The position numbers and the translations under genes are program-made. From assembly GCA_025352265.1 (NCBI GenBank), contig JANXTS010000046.1, positions 62,001 through 126,000 on the forward strand: a stretch of DNA of 64,000 bases, read 5' to 3'. Below, piece by piece: positions 1 through 8,310 of the stretch. Below the pieces are notes generated by a model. It was not told the DNA's origin. It did no database searches and worked only from the letters and a program-made list of their open reading frames with translations. This DNA comes from Variovorax sp. GTDB taxonomy: Bacteria; Pseudomonadota; Gammaproteobacteria; Burkholderiales; Burkholderiaceae_C. Position 1 is the first letter of the stretch. Each line of letters starts with the position of its first letter.

Positions 1-1
1 C

Positions 2-67
2 GGCAAGGGCATCACCAAAGAGGCCGATAAATGGACTCTGAAGTTCATTGTCGGCACGCACTTTTGA
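2..67 (+). CDS. C-terminal tail of an unidentified protein (partial)
   Basis: An open frame enters from the left edge and ends at TGA 65-67. Only about 21 residues are visible, ending WTLKFIVGTHF. A terminal Phe preceded by alternating hydrophobic residues is typical of the last strand of outer-membrane beta-barrels, so this may be the end of a porin-like or OMP-family protein. That is inference from a very short tail. It converges with the minus-strand SDR gene that ends at 137. Confidence 0.4.
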   Translation, partial: GKGITKEADKWTLKFIVGTHF

Positions 68-136
68 GCTGAGGCCCAACCCATCGAACGCTGATTGAGG
101 ATGACGCCGCTGGCGACGTCGAACGCGCCCTCCTCG

Positions 137-1042
137 TCAGGCCTCGCGCAACTGCGCCCGCAGCTTCGCACCGATCTCCGGCCGCTCGAGAAACGGATCG
201 GCCGGGTTGGTGATCGAAACGATGTTTTCCATGCGGCTCTTCACGTTGCCCAACGCCTTGGGGTGGCTGAACACATAGAACTGGTTGTCGCTGATGGCCG
301 CGAATACTTTGTGCGCCACTTCGGCTGCGGTGATCTTGCCGCTGCTGACCGCCTTGTTGCTCATGGCCTGGCCGATGAGCTGGCTCTTGGTCAGCTCATC
401 GTTCTTAGGTGCGTTAGGGCGATTGCGTTCGCTGCTGGTGATGCCGGTCGGCACGAAGTACGGGCATAACAGGCTGGCGCCGATCTGGTCGGTGACCAGG
501 TTCAGGTCTTGAAAGAGCGTCTCTGTCAGGCTCACGACGGCTGCCTTGGCGGCGTTGTAGATGCCCATGTTCGGCGGCGTCAGCAGGCCGGCCATGCTGG
601 CCGTGTTGGTGATGTGACCGCGCCAGTTCGGGTCTGCGGCGGCCGCCTCCAACATCATCGGGGTGAAGAGGCGCACCCCGTGCACCACACCCCAAACGTC
701 GACGCCGAGCACCCATTCCCAGTCGGCCACCGTGTTCTCCCACACCAACCCGCCAGCGCCGACGCCCGCATTGTTGAAGACGAAGTGCGGTGCGCCGAAG
801 CGCACCTTGACGTCGGCCGCGAGCTGCTCCATTTGCGCCGCGTTCGCCACGTCGACTTTGCGCGCCAGCACTTGCACGCCGACGGCTTCCATCTCGGCCT
901 GGGCCTTGTCGAGTGCGTCTTGCTGCACGTCGACCAGCACCAGGTTCATGCCACGTGCGGCGCCGATGCGCGCGCATTCGAGGCCGAAGCCCGAGCCCGC
1001 GCCAGTGAGTACGGCGGTCTTGCCCTTGAAATCCTGAATCAT
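137..1042 (-). CDS. SDR-family NAD(P)-dependent oxidoreductase
   Basis: A 301-residue short-chain dehydrogenase with a Rossmann fold. The TGAGSGFG nucleotide-binding loop is at about residues 13-20, NNAG at 90-93, and the catalytic set is Ser149, Tyr162 and Lys166 (YNAAK). ATG at 1040-1042 was chosen because MIQDFKGKTAVLTG is the normal SDR beginning; the frame stays open further upstream but that extension only shadows the next gene. Its start overlaps the stop of the glutathione transferase gene (ATGA), so the two are probably translationally coupled. It is the last gene of a long minus-strand acyl-CoA catabolism run. A 3-hydroxyacyl or alcohol substrate is likely but cannot be fixed from sequence. 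Confidence 0.9.
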   Translation of the reverse strand: MIQDFKGKTAVLTGAGSGFGLECARIGAARGMNLVLVDVQQDALDKAQAEMEAVGVQVLARKVDVANAAQMEQLAADVKVRFGAPHFVFNNAGVGAGGLVWENTVADWEWVLGVDVWGVVHGVRLFTPMMLEAAAADPNWRGHITNTASMAGLLTPPNMGIYNAAKAAVVSLTETLFQDLNLVTDQIGASLLCPYFVPTGITSSERNRPNAPKNDELTKSQLIGQAMSNKAVSSGKITAAEVAHKVFAAISDNQFYVFSHPKALGNVKSRMENIVSITNPADPFLERPEIGAKLRAQLREA

Positions 1043-1980
1043 GCGTTGTCTACTTTCTTGAGTACGTAACCGATGCGAGGGAAATGAACATGCAACGTGC
1101 CCGCGCGATCGTCGGTGCGCTCCAGCGTGAGGTGCATACGTGAGGCGGCAATGAGCGTGCCTTGGGTCTCTTCGAGGCCAAAACTTTCGGCCCGAATAGT
1201 GACCTGCGTACCAATCGGGATTCCGTGGTCGTCCTGGAAGGTGCTGTCCGTCAACAGTGAGTTGGGCGTCGACGCCTTGCCGACTGCAATGGCTTCTTCG
1301 GCGCTGAATCGGGTCGACTTGCCGTGGCCTATCGCAGCGATGCGGTCCATCCAGTCGAGCACCGCGGGGGTCAAGTCGAGGATGCCTTTGACGGCGTCGA
1401 TTCGACGTGTGTACCAAAGCGGGTGGTAGGCAGAAAAGTCGGCGATGCACGGCACTTCGCCCAGCAGATACGGCTTGTCGTCCAACATGTCGGAGATGCG
1501 ACGCAAGTACGACTTGTAGGCGGCCGCAGCATCGGCTGCGCGCAGTCGCGTCATGTTGCCGACGCTCATCTTGCCGCGGTCTTCGCCAAAAGCCTTGACG
1601 GCTTCGGGCGGCGCCTTGGCGAACACTTCGGCTGCGCCCTTGGGCTGCAAGTTCCAGGACATCGCGGCCCAGAACAAGGTGCTGTCGGCCCACTGCGCGA
1701 GGATGCGTGACATGCCTTTTTCTGGCTCGGGGTACAGCGTCGGCTCGGGGGCGAGATGTTCGAGCACGTCGGCGATCAGCGCCGTGTCGCAGTAGATGTC
1801 GGCACCGATCTGCAGCACCGGCGTGCGACGGTAGCCGCCGGTCAGCGGCAGCACATCGGGCTTGGGCATGATCGCCGGAATGAAGACCGACTTCCAAGGC
1901 AGCTTCTTGTGGCTCAAGATAATCCGCAGCTTTTCGGAGAACGGCGAGGTCGGGTAGTGGTGCAGGATGAGATCGGACAT
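1039..1980 (-). CDS. Glutathione S-transferase family protein
   Basis: A 313-residue protein. The N-terminal thioredoxin-like GST domain (about residues 1-80) has a YPTSPFSEK motif at the usual glutathione-site position, a cis-Pro (RRTPVL) and the acidic-Thr element (CDTALI). An all-helical C-terminal domain follows to about 220. Residues from about 230 to the end form an extra beta-rich extension not found in ordinary GSTs of 200-230 residues. ATG at 1978-1980 gives the standard GST start; the longer upstream reading frame lacks family character. It overlaps the downstream SDR by four bases. A cytosolic conjugation or isomerisation role within the acyl-CoA cluster is plausible. Confidence 0.88.
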   Translation of the reverse strand: MSDLILHHYPTSPFSEKLRIILSHKKLPWKSVFIPAIMPKPDVLPLTGGYRRTPVLQIGADIYCDTALIADVLEHLAPEPTLYPEPEKGMSRILAQWADSTLFWAAMSWNLQPKGAAEVFAKAPPEAVKAFGEDRGKMSVGNMTRLRAADAAAAYKSYLRRISDMLDDKPYLLGEVPCIADFSAYHPLWYTRRIDAVKGILDLTPAVLDWMDRIAAIGHGKSTRFSAEEAIAVGKASTPNSLLTDSTFQDDHGIPIGTQVTIRAESFGLEETQGTLIAASRMHLTLERTDDRAGTLHVHFPRIGYVLKKVDNA

Positions 1981-2005
1981 GGGTTCCTGGTTCTTGGTGT
2001 GTGCA

Positions 2006-3670
2006 TCAGCGCGGCATGGCGCGCTGAAGAATCGAGTCGAAATCGGTGCCGGCGCCAAGCGTACCGAAAGCCTGGCCCCAGTTGCCGCCAAGGCGCGACG
2101 CGCAGAAGGCGTCGGTCACGGCCGCGGGGGCGGTCTGCACAAGCAGCGCGGCTTGTACGGCGAGCGCGACGTCTTGCGTGAGCCGGCGCGCTTCCACCTC
2201 GGTCGTCATCGCTTCAATCCGCGCGGGCAAGGCGTCTGCCAACCGATCGAGAGCCGCATGTTGGCCGCGCGCCGGTGCAAGCTCTTGCGCCAGTGCCACA
2301 GCGGCATCGCCCTTGCGCAGGCCGCGAAGCAGGTCGAGCGCCATGATGTTGCCAGCTCCTTCCCAGATGGAGTTGAGCGGCATCTCGCGGTACACGCGGG
2401 CCATGACGCCTTCGCCGCCCTCTTCCACATAGCCGTTGCCGCCGAGGCACTCCATCGCCTCTTGAGCGAAGTGGCTGCCGCGTTTGCAAATCCAGAACTT
2501 GGCCACCGGCGTGAGGATGCGCGCCATCAGTTGCTCATGCGCATTGTCGGCATGGTCAAAAGCGCGCGCCAGGCGAACGGCGAGCGCAGTCGCCGCTTCG
2601 CTTTCCAGCGCAAGGTCGCTCAGCACGTTCTTCATGAGCGGTTGGTCGACCAGCGGTTTTCCGAAAGCCTGCCGCTGCGCCGTGTGATTCAGTGCCAGAG
2701 AAAGCGCTTGCCGCATCAGGCCGCTGGTGCCGAGCGCGCAGTCGAGCCGCGTCATTGTGCCCATCTCTAGGATTTGCGGAATACCGCGGCCTTCTTCACC
2801 TACCAGCCATGCGCTCGCACCGCGGAACTCGACTTCGGAACTCGCATTGGCCTTGTTCCCGAGCTTGTCTTTCAGGCGCTGGATGTGGATGACGTTGCGA
2901 ACCGCGTGGCTCTGGCTGTCCGCCATCCATTCAGGCAAAACGCGCGGCAGGAAGAAGCAGGTGAGTCCAGCCGGCGCTTGGGCTAGCACGAGGAAGGCAT
3001 CGCACATCGGCGCCGAGAAGAACCACTTGTGGCCAGTGATCTCGTAGCGTTCGCCCCACGCATCGCTGCCGACGCGCATTGCCCGCGTGGTGTTCGCGCG
3101 AACGTCGGAGCCCCCCTGCTTTTCGGTCATGCCCATGCCCATGGTCACACCGGGCTTGTCCTTGTACGGCTTGAGCACGGGGTCGTACCAAAGACTGCCG
3201 AGCTTTGGACCCCAATCGCCGTACAGCGCGGGGTTGCTGCGCAGCGCAGGCGTGGCAGCGTAGGTCATCGAGATCGGGCACAGGATGGACGGCTCCAGCT
3301 CGGTGAACAGCATGAAGCCAGCGGCACGCTGAACATGCGGCGACGCGCCGCTTGCCGTCCAAGGCGTGCCGTGCAAACCAGCGCCCACAGCCGCCCTCAT
3401 GAGCGCGTGGTAGCTAGGATGGAATTCGACCTCGTCGACGCGTCGACCGAAGCGATCGTGCGTGTGCAAGTGCGGGCCGTTGACGTTGGCCAGCCGTGCA
3501 TGCGTCTGCATTTCGGCGCTGCCGATCGTCGCGCCCAAATCATGCAAGCCGCTGGTCTGCATCACGGGCGCGTTGAAGGTCAATGCATCACGCAGCGGCC
3601 GGTTGGTTTCGAACAGGTTGTAGCCCACCAGCGGCGCGGGCTGGTTGAAGACTTCATGGGTCGTTTCCAT
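2006..3670 (-). CDS. AidB-like acyl-CoA dehydrogenase
   Basis: A 554-residue FAD-dependent acyl-CoA dehydrogenase of the AidB/isovaleryl-CoA dehydrogenase-like subgroup, whose members are about 540-560 residues. The FAD/substrate motif MTEKQGGSDV lies at about 181-190, GHKWFFSAP in the middle beta domain, and EAMECLGGNGYVEE followed by SIWEGAGNIMALD near 410-440 is characteristic of AidB. E. coli AidB is tied to the alkylation response, but homologues inside beta-oxidation clusters probably oxidise branched or unusual acyl-CoAs. It lies 25 bases upstream of the GST gene. The start is ATG 3668-3670. Confidence 0.92.
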   Translation of the reverse strand: METTHEVFNQPAPLVGYNLFETNRPLRDALTFNAPVMQTSGLHDLGATIGSAEMQTHARLANVNGPHLHTHDRFGRRVDEVEFHPSYHALMRAAVGAGLHGTPWTASGASPHVQRAAGFMLFTELEPSILCPISMTYAATPALRSNPALYGDWGPKLGSLWYDPVLKPYKDKPGVTMGMGMTEKQGGSDVRANTTRAMRVGSDAWGERYEITGHKWFFSAPMCDAFLVLAQAPAGLTCFFLPRVLPEWMADSQSHAVRNVIHIQRLKDKLGNKANASSEVEFRGASAWLVGEEGRGIPQILEMGTMTRLDCALGTSGLMRQALSLALNHTAQRQAFGKPLVDQPLMKNVLSDLALESEAATALAVRLARAFDHADNAHEQLMARILTPVAKFWICKRGSHFAQEAMECLGGNGYVEEGGEGVMARVYREMPLNSIWEGAGNIMALDLLRGLRKGDAAVALAQELAPARGQHAALDRLADALPARIEAMTTEVEARRLTQDVALAVQAALLVQTAPAAVTDAFCASRLGGNWGQAFGTLGAGTDFDSILQRAMPR

Positions 3671-3724
3671 GGCCGGCCTTCTGGTGGTGGTGCCGCACTT
3701 ATGCTTGTCGCGAACTCTGATCGA

Positions 3725-4741
3725 TCAGATGAGCTTGACCAGCTGCTTGCCGAAGTTCCTGCCCTTCAGAAGGCCAAGAAAGGCTTCTGGCGCGGCCTCG
3801 ATGCCTTGGGCAATCGACTCGCGCGGTTTGAGCGTGCCGGTCGCGACCAACTTGCCGAGTTCGGCCAGCGCTTCCGGCCAGACTTCCATGTGCTCGCTGA
3901 CGATAAAGCCTTCTAGCTTGACCCGGTTGATGAGGAACAGCGCAGGGTTGGCGAGCGGCAACGGTGCGCCGTCGTAGCCCGCGATCATTCCGCACATCGC
4001 GATGCGCGCGAAGGCATTGAGGCGCAACATCACCGCGTCGAAGATGTAGCCGCCGACATTCTCGAAGTAACCGTCGATGCCGTCGGGGCATGCGTCCTTG
4101 AGTGCAGCGCTCAGGCTCTTGACATCGGGGTGCTGCTTGTAGTCGATGCAGGCATCGAAGCCCAGTTCTTCGACCACATACTTGCATTTGTCCGGGCCGC
4201 CAGCGATGCCGACAACGCGGCAACCGCGTGCCTTGGCCAGCGCACCGAACGCACTCCCAACGGCGCCCGAAGCCGCGGTAATGACGACGGTTTCGCCTTC
4301 CTTCGGCGCGATGATCTTCACCAGCCCGTACCAGGCGGTGACCCCCGGCATGCCGACCGCGCCGAGGTAATGCGACAGCGGCACTTGCGTGGTGTCGACC
4401 TTCTTCAGCGAGCCCGGCACGGAGGCATCGACAACGCTGTACTGCTGCCAGCCACCGAAGCCGACCACCTTGTCGCCGACCTCGAATTTGGGGTGCTTGC
4501 TCTCGACCACTTCGCCGGCGGTCCCGCCCTGGAACACAGCACCGGTCGGCTGGTTCGCGGTGTAGCTCTTCGAATCGTTCATGCGGCCGCGCATGTACGG
4601 GTCGAGGCTCATGTAGTGGTGGCGCACCAGCACCTGGTTGTCTGCCAGCGCAGGCGTCTCGGACGTGACGAGCTTGAAGTTGCTGGCGGTCGCTTCACCA
4701 TCAGGGCGGTTATCGAGGTGGATTTGTTTGTTGGTCGGCAT
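3725..4741 (-). CDS. NADP-dependent MDR oxidoreductase (leukotriene B4 dehydrogenase-like)
   Basis: A 338-residue zinc-independent medium-chain dehydrogenase/reductase of the YncB/prostaglandin reductase (LTB4DH) type. MSLDPYMRGRM near residues 44-54, PGVTAWYGL near 132-140 and the glycine-rich AASGAVGS nucleotide-binding loop at 156-163 are all characteristic. No structural or catalytic zinc cysteines are seen. Family members reduce alpha,beta-unsaturated ketones, aldehydes or enoyl thioesters with NADPH. That fits auxiliary handling of unsaturated acyl intermediates in this cluster. The start is ATG 4739-4741. Confidence 0.92.
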   Translation of the reverse strand: MPTNKQIHLDNRPDGEATASNFKLVTSETPALADNQVLVRHHYMSLDPYMRGRMNDSKSYTANQPTGAVFQGGTAGEVVESKHPKFEVGDKVVGFGGWQQYSVVDASVPGSLKKVDTTQVPLSHYLGAVGMPGVTAWYGLVKIIAPKEGETVVITAASGAVGSAFGALAKARGCRVVGIAGGPDKCKYVVEELGFDACIDYKQHPDVKSLSAALKDACPDGIDGYFENVGGYIFDAVMLRLNAFARIAMCGMIAGYDGAPLPLANPALFLINRVKLEGFIVSEHMEVWPEALAELGKLVATGTLKPRESIAQGIEAAPEAFLGLLKGRNFGKQLVKLI

Positions 4742-4782
4742 GGGTATCTCTGGCGTTAAAAAATGTTCAGTCGGAGAGCGCT

Positions 4783-5217
4783 TCAGTCCGTGGACAACGG
4801 CTGCATGCTATTGACGGTTTTGGAATCGACCGGCAACCGCTTCACATATTTGAAGGTGCCGGTGGCGTGCGAGCAGATGCGCCCCTGCTCGTCGTAGATG
4901 GTGGCCTCGGTGAAGGCCATCGTCGCGGTGCGATGCATCAACCGGCCCCTGCCTACCAGTGGGCCCCGTGCCGGCTGCATGAAGCTGGTCTTCATCTCGA
5001 TCGTGACGACGCCCGTTTCCGGCTGTACGCTGCGCGCCGCGGCCGCCATCGTGACATCCATGAGCGTCATGCAGGCGCCGCCATGCGTCACGAAGAAGCT
5101 GTTGAGATGCTCGGGCCGTGCGGTGTAGTGCAGCTCCGACTCGCCCCCCTCGAAGCGCTCCAGCGTGAAGCCGAGGTGCTCGACGAACGGGATGGCGACG
5201 CCAAAGGAAATGCTCAT
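4783..5217 (-). CDS. PaaI-family hotdog thioesterase
   Basis: A 144-residue single hotdog-fold protein. HGGACMTLMD at about 45-54 is the conserved PaaI/YigI-type active-site segment on the central helix, followed by the beta strands of the hotdog sheet. Such enzymes hydrolyse acyl- or aryl-CoA esters and relieve CoA sequestration during degradation. It lies between the MDR and SDR genes of the same strand. The start is ATG 5215-5217; the length matches the family. Confidence 0.88.
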   Translation of the reverse strand: MSISFGVAIPFVEHLGFTLERFEGGESELHYTARPEHLNSFFVTHGGACMTLMDVTMAAAARSVQPETGVVTIEMKTSFMQPARGPLVGRGRLMHRTATMAFTEATIYDEQGRICSHATGTFKYVKRLPVDSKTVNSMQPLSTD

Positions 5218-5253
5218 TTCGTTGCCCGAATCGAGTTGCTCAAAACAGGCAGA

Positions 5254-6051
5254 TCAGGATGCGCCGAGCACCACGCTCACGCCGCCGTCAACCGCCAGCC
5301 ACTGACCGGTGATGTGCTTGCCGGCATCGCTCGCGTACAGCAGGGTGATGCCCTTCAGGTCTTCTTCGTCGCCGAGGCGATTAAGTGGCGCCGCAGCGGC
5401 CATTTTCTCTTCACCGAGCTGCTTGATCAGCCCGGCCGCCAGCTTGGTCATGAAAAATCCGGGGCAGATCGCGTTCACGTTGATGTTGAAGCGACCCCAT
5501 TCGGCAGCCAGCGTTTGTGTGAAACCGATTACCGCGGTCTTGGAAGTGTTGTATGCCAGCGTCTTCATGTCCGGACCATTGCCGTTCAACCCGGCGATCG
5601 ACGCAATGTTGATGATGCGGCCGGCCTTCTTCGGGATCATGTAGCTCTTGGCGACCTGCTGCGCCAGGATGAAGTAGCCGCGCACGTTGAGGTTCATGAC
5701 TTTGTCCCACGCTGCGACCGGGTGGTCTTCAGCGGCAGCGCCCCAGCTCGCGCCGGCATTGTTCACGAGGATGTCGATGGCTCCCATACGCTCCAGCGTT
5801 TCGTCGGCAAGGCGGCGTGTGTCTTCTTCCTTCGAACAGTCGGCTGCAATCCAGCGCGCGTCGATGCCGACGGCCTGCAACTCGGCGGCGGCCTGCTCCA
5901 GGTCTTCGGCTTTGCGCGAGCTCAGCATGACGCGCGCGCCAGCCTCGCCGAGGGCATGCGCCATCTGCAAACCGAGGCCACGGGAGCCGCCTGTGATCAG
6001 GGCGGTCTTGCCTGAGAGATCGAACAATTGTTGGGTAGTGCGTGCGGTCAT
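5254..6051 (-). CDS. SDR-family oxidoreductase (FabG-like)
   Basis: A 265-residue classical SDR. The cofactor loop TGGSRGLG is at 20-27, NNAG at 97-100, and the catalytic residues are Ser151, Tyr167 and Lys171 (YNTSK). The C-terminal GQWLAVDGG segment is typical of 3-oxoacyl-ACP reductase/gluconate dehydrogenase-like SDRs. In this neighbourhood it probably oxidises or reduces a hydroxyacyl or keto intermediate. The start is ATG 6049-6051. Confidence 0.9.
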   Translation of the reverse strand: MTARTTQQLFDLSGKTALITGGSRGLGLQMAHALGEAGARVMLSSRKAEDLEQAAAELQAVGIDARWIAADCSKEEDTRRLADETLERMGAIDILVNNAGASWGAAAEDHPVAAWDKVMNLNVRGYFILAQQVAKSYMIPKKAGRIINIASIAGLNGNGPDMKTLAYNTSKTAVIGFTQTLAAEWGRFNINVNAICPGFFMTKLAAGLIKQLGEEKMAAAAPLNRLGDEEDLKGITLLYASDAGKHITGQWLAVDGGVSVVLGAS

Positions 6052-6112
6052 GGACGAAGCTTCCGATGGTTTCTATGGGTGTCGACGGGGATGGGGTCTA
6101 CAGAGATGCGTT

Positions 6113-6304
6113 TCAGTCGAGTCGCGAGCGAACGTAGATGAGCACAAATCCGACCAGTGCGATTACGCCGCCAGGCACCGCCATCGACCATCCGAGCACG
6201 CGATTCGTGCGACCGGTCGCGATGCCGAGAGTCATGAAAAACAGGCCGCCGTATATGAGCGCCCATATCCACTTTTCGAGGGTGGAATGCGACTTTTCTG
6301 ACAT
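6113..6304 (-). CDS. Small two-helix membrane protein of unknown function
   Basis: A 63-residue protein starting MSEKSHSTLEKWIW. Two hydrophobic segments (about 12-28 and 36-55) are separated by a short basic loop (GRTNRVLGW), and the end is RSRLD, so it is probably an inner-membrane hairpin. ATG 6302-6304 overlaps the TGA of the upstream acyl-CoA dehydrogenase (ATGA), which supports translational coupling and this start over a slightly longer frame. I do not recognise a family. Confidence 0.7.
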   Translation of the reverse strand: MSEKSHSTLEKWIWALIYGGLFFMTLGIATGRTNRVLGWSMAVPGGVIALVGFVLIYVRSRLD

Positions 6305-8169
6305 CAGAACGCATCTTCGGGAAGGGCTGTACAAGTCGGGTCACGGCTCTCGACCACGTTGAGCCAGGCGCCGATCTTGGGCAGTTCGTAGTGAAAGAAA
6401 TAAGCGGCGGCGCCGACACGTCCGGCTGTTGCGGGATTCGAACGCTTCGCATCGACTTCGAGTGCCCGATGCGCCACGTCGAGCCAGATCCAGGCCAGCA
6501 CGGTATGGCCGAACGCCTGCATGTAGGGCACCGCGTTGGCGAGCGCGTCGTTGGCATTGCCGGTCGACCAGGCAGCTTCAGTGGCGGTGCCGATGCTTTG
6601 CAACGCCGCGAGCAAGGTTTTGGCGTGGTCGGCGAGCGAAGGTACTTCGGATGCGCGACGCGCCGTGTCGCTCATGCGGCCGGCCAGCAGCTTCAGCCCG
6701 CGCCCTCCTTCCATGAGCACCTTGCGGCCCAGAAGATCGGCGGCTTGGATGCCGTGCGTGCCTTCGTGGATCATGTTGAGGCGGTTGTCGCGCCAGTACT
6801 GTTCGACCGGAAAGTCGCGCGTATAGCCATAGCCGCCGTGGACCTGAATGGCCAATGAATTGGCTTCGAGGCACCATTCGCTCGGCCAGCTCTTGGCGAT
6901 CGGCGTAAGCACTTCGAGCAGCAGACGCGCATCGTCGGCGCTCTGCGCGTCACCGGTCTTTTGCTCGTCGACCAGCTTTGCGCAATACAACTCCAGCGCC
7001 AGCGCGCCTTCACAGTACGCCTTTTGCGCGAGCAGCATGCGGCGCACATCGGCGTGTTCGATGATGCGGACTTGTGGGCTCGCCGAATCCTTGATGACCG
7101 CAGTCGCACCGGCACTCACTCCTTCGGCCGGCTTTTTCATCAGTCGGCCCTGCGGCCGCGCCTTGGCGTAATCGAGCGAGGCGTAGTAGCCGGCCATGCC
7201 GAGCATCGTCGCGGCGGTTCCGACACCGATGCGTGCCTCGTTCATCATGTGGAACATGCAGTGCAGGCCCTTGCCGGCCGAGCCGACGAGATAGCCCACG
7301 GCACCCGCACGCTGGTCGACCGGGTACTTGCCCTCGCCGAAATTCAACAGGGTATTGGTGGTGCCGCGCCAACCGAGCTTGTGGTTGAGGCCGGCCAACG
7401 CCACATCGTTGCGCTCACCGGTCAGGTTGCCGGCGGTGTCGACCATCTTCTTCGGCACGATGAACAGGCTGATACCGCGCGTGCCCGGTATCAGCTTGCC
7501 CTGCTCGTCCGGAATTTTGGCGAGCACGATATGAACGATGTTCTCGGTCAGTTCGTGGTCTCCTGACGAGATCCACATCTTGTTGCCGGTGAGCCTGTAG
7601 CGTGGCCCGAGCGGATCGTGCTGGAAGTCGGTGCCATCGGGCACCGCACGCGTCACGACGTCGCTCAGAGACGATCCGGCCTGTGGCTCGGACAGGCACA
7701 TGGTGCCGGCCCAGCGGCCCGAAAATTCGTTCTTCGCGAACACCTCTTTCTGCATATCGGTGCCGTGCACCATCAGCAGATTCGCATTGCCGCTGGTCAG
7801 CATATTGGAGCCGATGCTGACCGACGCCATCGCAAAAAAACAGTTGGCCGCAGCGCTCAGGGTGTACGGCAACTGCATGCCGCCGATGTCGTAGTCCTGC
7901 GCTGCACTCATCATCCCGGAGTCGACGAAGGCCTTGTGCGCATCGTGCGTGGCCTGCGGCAGGATGACCTTTTCGCCGTCGAAGTGCGGTTCCTGCGTGT
8001 CGACCGTGCGGTTGAATGGCGCGTACTTTTCGCGCGCGATGCGCTCACAGGTGTCGAGCACCGCATCGAAGGTTTCCCGCGAGTGGTCGCTGAAACGCTC
8101 GCGCTGGTTGAGCGACTCGGCATCGAGCCAGTCGTAGAGAAGAAAGTCGAGGGTCGGGCGAAGGCTCAT
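6304..8169 (-). CDS. Acyl-CoA dehydrogenase (long, DmdC/FadE-like subgroup)
   Basis: A 621-residue flavin acyl-CoA dehydrogenase. The FAD-binding motif CLSEPQAGSS is at 158-167, a GNKMWISSGDH segment is in the middle domain, and MIHEGTHGIQAADLLGRK in the C-terminal part carries the probable catalytic Glu. A roughly 100-residue C-terminal helical extension explains the 600-residue length, as in the group that includes DmdC and many proteobacterial acyl-CoA dehydrogenases. It catalyses the first, FAD-linked step of beta-oxidation. It is upstream of, and coupled to, the 63-residue membrane protein. The start is ATG 8167-8169. Confidence 0.93.
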   Translation of the reverse strand: MSLRPTLDFLLYDWLDAESLNQRERFSDHSRETFDAVLDTCERIAREKYAPFNRTVDTQEPHFDGEKVILPQATHDAHKAFVDSGMMSAAQDYDIGGMQLPYTLSAAANCFFAMASVSIGSNMLTSGNANLLMVHGTDMQKEVFAKNEFSGRWAGTMCLSEPQAGSSLSDVVTRAVPDGTDFQHDPLGPRYRLTGNKMWISSGDHELTENIVHIVLAKIPDEQGKLIPGTRGISLFIVPKKMVDTAGNLTGERNDVALAGLNHKLGWRGTTNTLLNFGEGKYPVDQRAGAVGYLVGSAGKGLHCMFHMMNEARIGVGTAATMLGMAGYYASLDYAKARPQGRLMKKPAEGVSAGATAVIKDSASPQVRIIEHADVRRMLLAQKAYCEGALALELYCAKLVDEQKTGDAQSADDARLLLEVLTPIAKSWPSEWCLEANSLAIQVHGGYGYTRDFPVEQYWRDNRLNMIHEGTHGIQAADLLGRKVLMEGGRGLKLLAGRMSDTARRASEVPSLADHAKTLLAALQSIGTATEAAWSTGNANDALANAVPYMQAFGHTVLAWIWLDVAHRALEVDAKRSNPATAGRVGAAAYFFHYELPKIGAWLNVVESRDPTCTALPEDAF

Positions 8170-8217
8170 GGAAATCTCGAGATAGAACGCCGACTACGAC
8201 TCGGCCTTATTTGTGAA

Positions 8218-8290
8218 ACACCGCGGAACTGGCTTCGCCAGTCCGCCGGTGTTGCCCCCCGGCAGGGGGGAAGGCGAGCGACACGAAGTG
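8218..8290. repeat. Double-hairpin intergenic element
   Basis: Two inverted repeats lie side by side between the thiolase and the acyl-CoA dehydrogenase. The first spans 8218-8252 (arms ACACCG/CGGTGT enclosing an ACTGGC-TTC-GCCAGT palindrome, one bulge). The second spans 8255-8270 (CCCCCC-GGCA-GGGGGG). The flanking GAAGGCGAGCGACACGAAG text resembles repetitive intergenic sequence I recall from Comamonadaceae genomes, but no second copy is visible in this window. It could limit read-through or stabilise mRNA ends. Confidence 0.55.
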
Positions 8291-8310
8291 CGCAAGCCCC
8301 TGGGGACGAG

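Noticed and set aside
137..1897. A 586-codon reading of the first SDR
   Set aside because: The first 285 residues are an Arg/His-rich shadow of the glutathione transferase gene; the true SDR begins at 1042.
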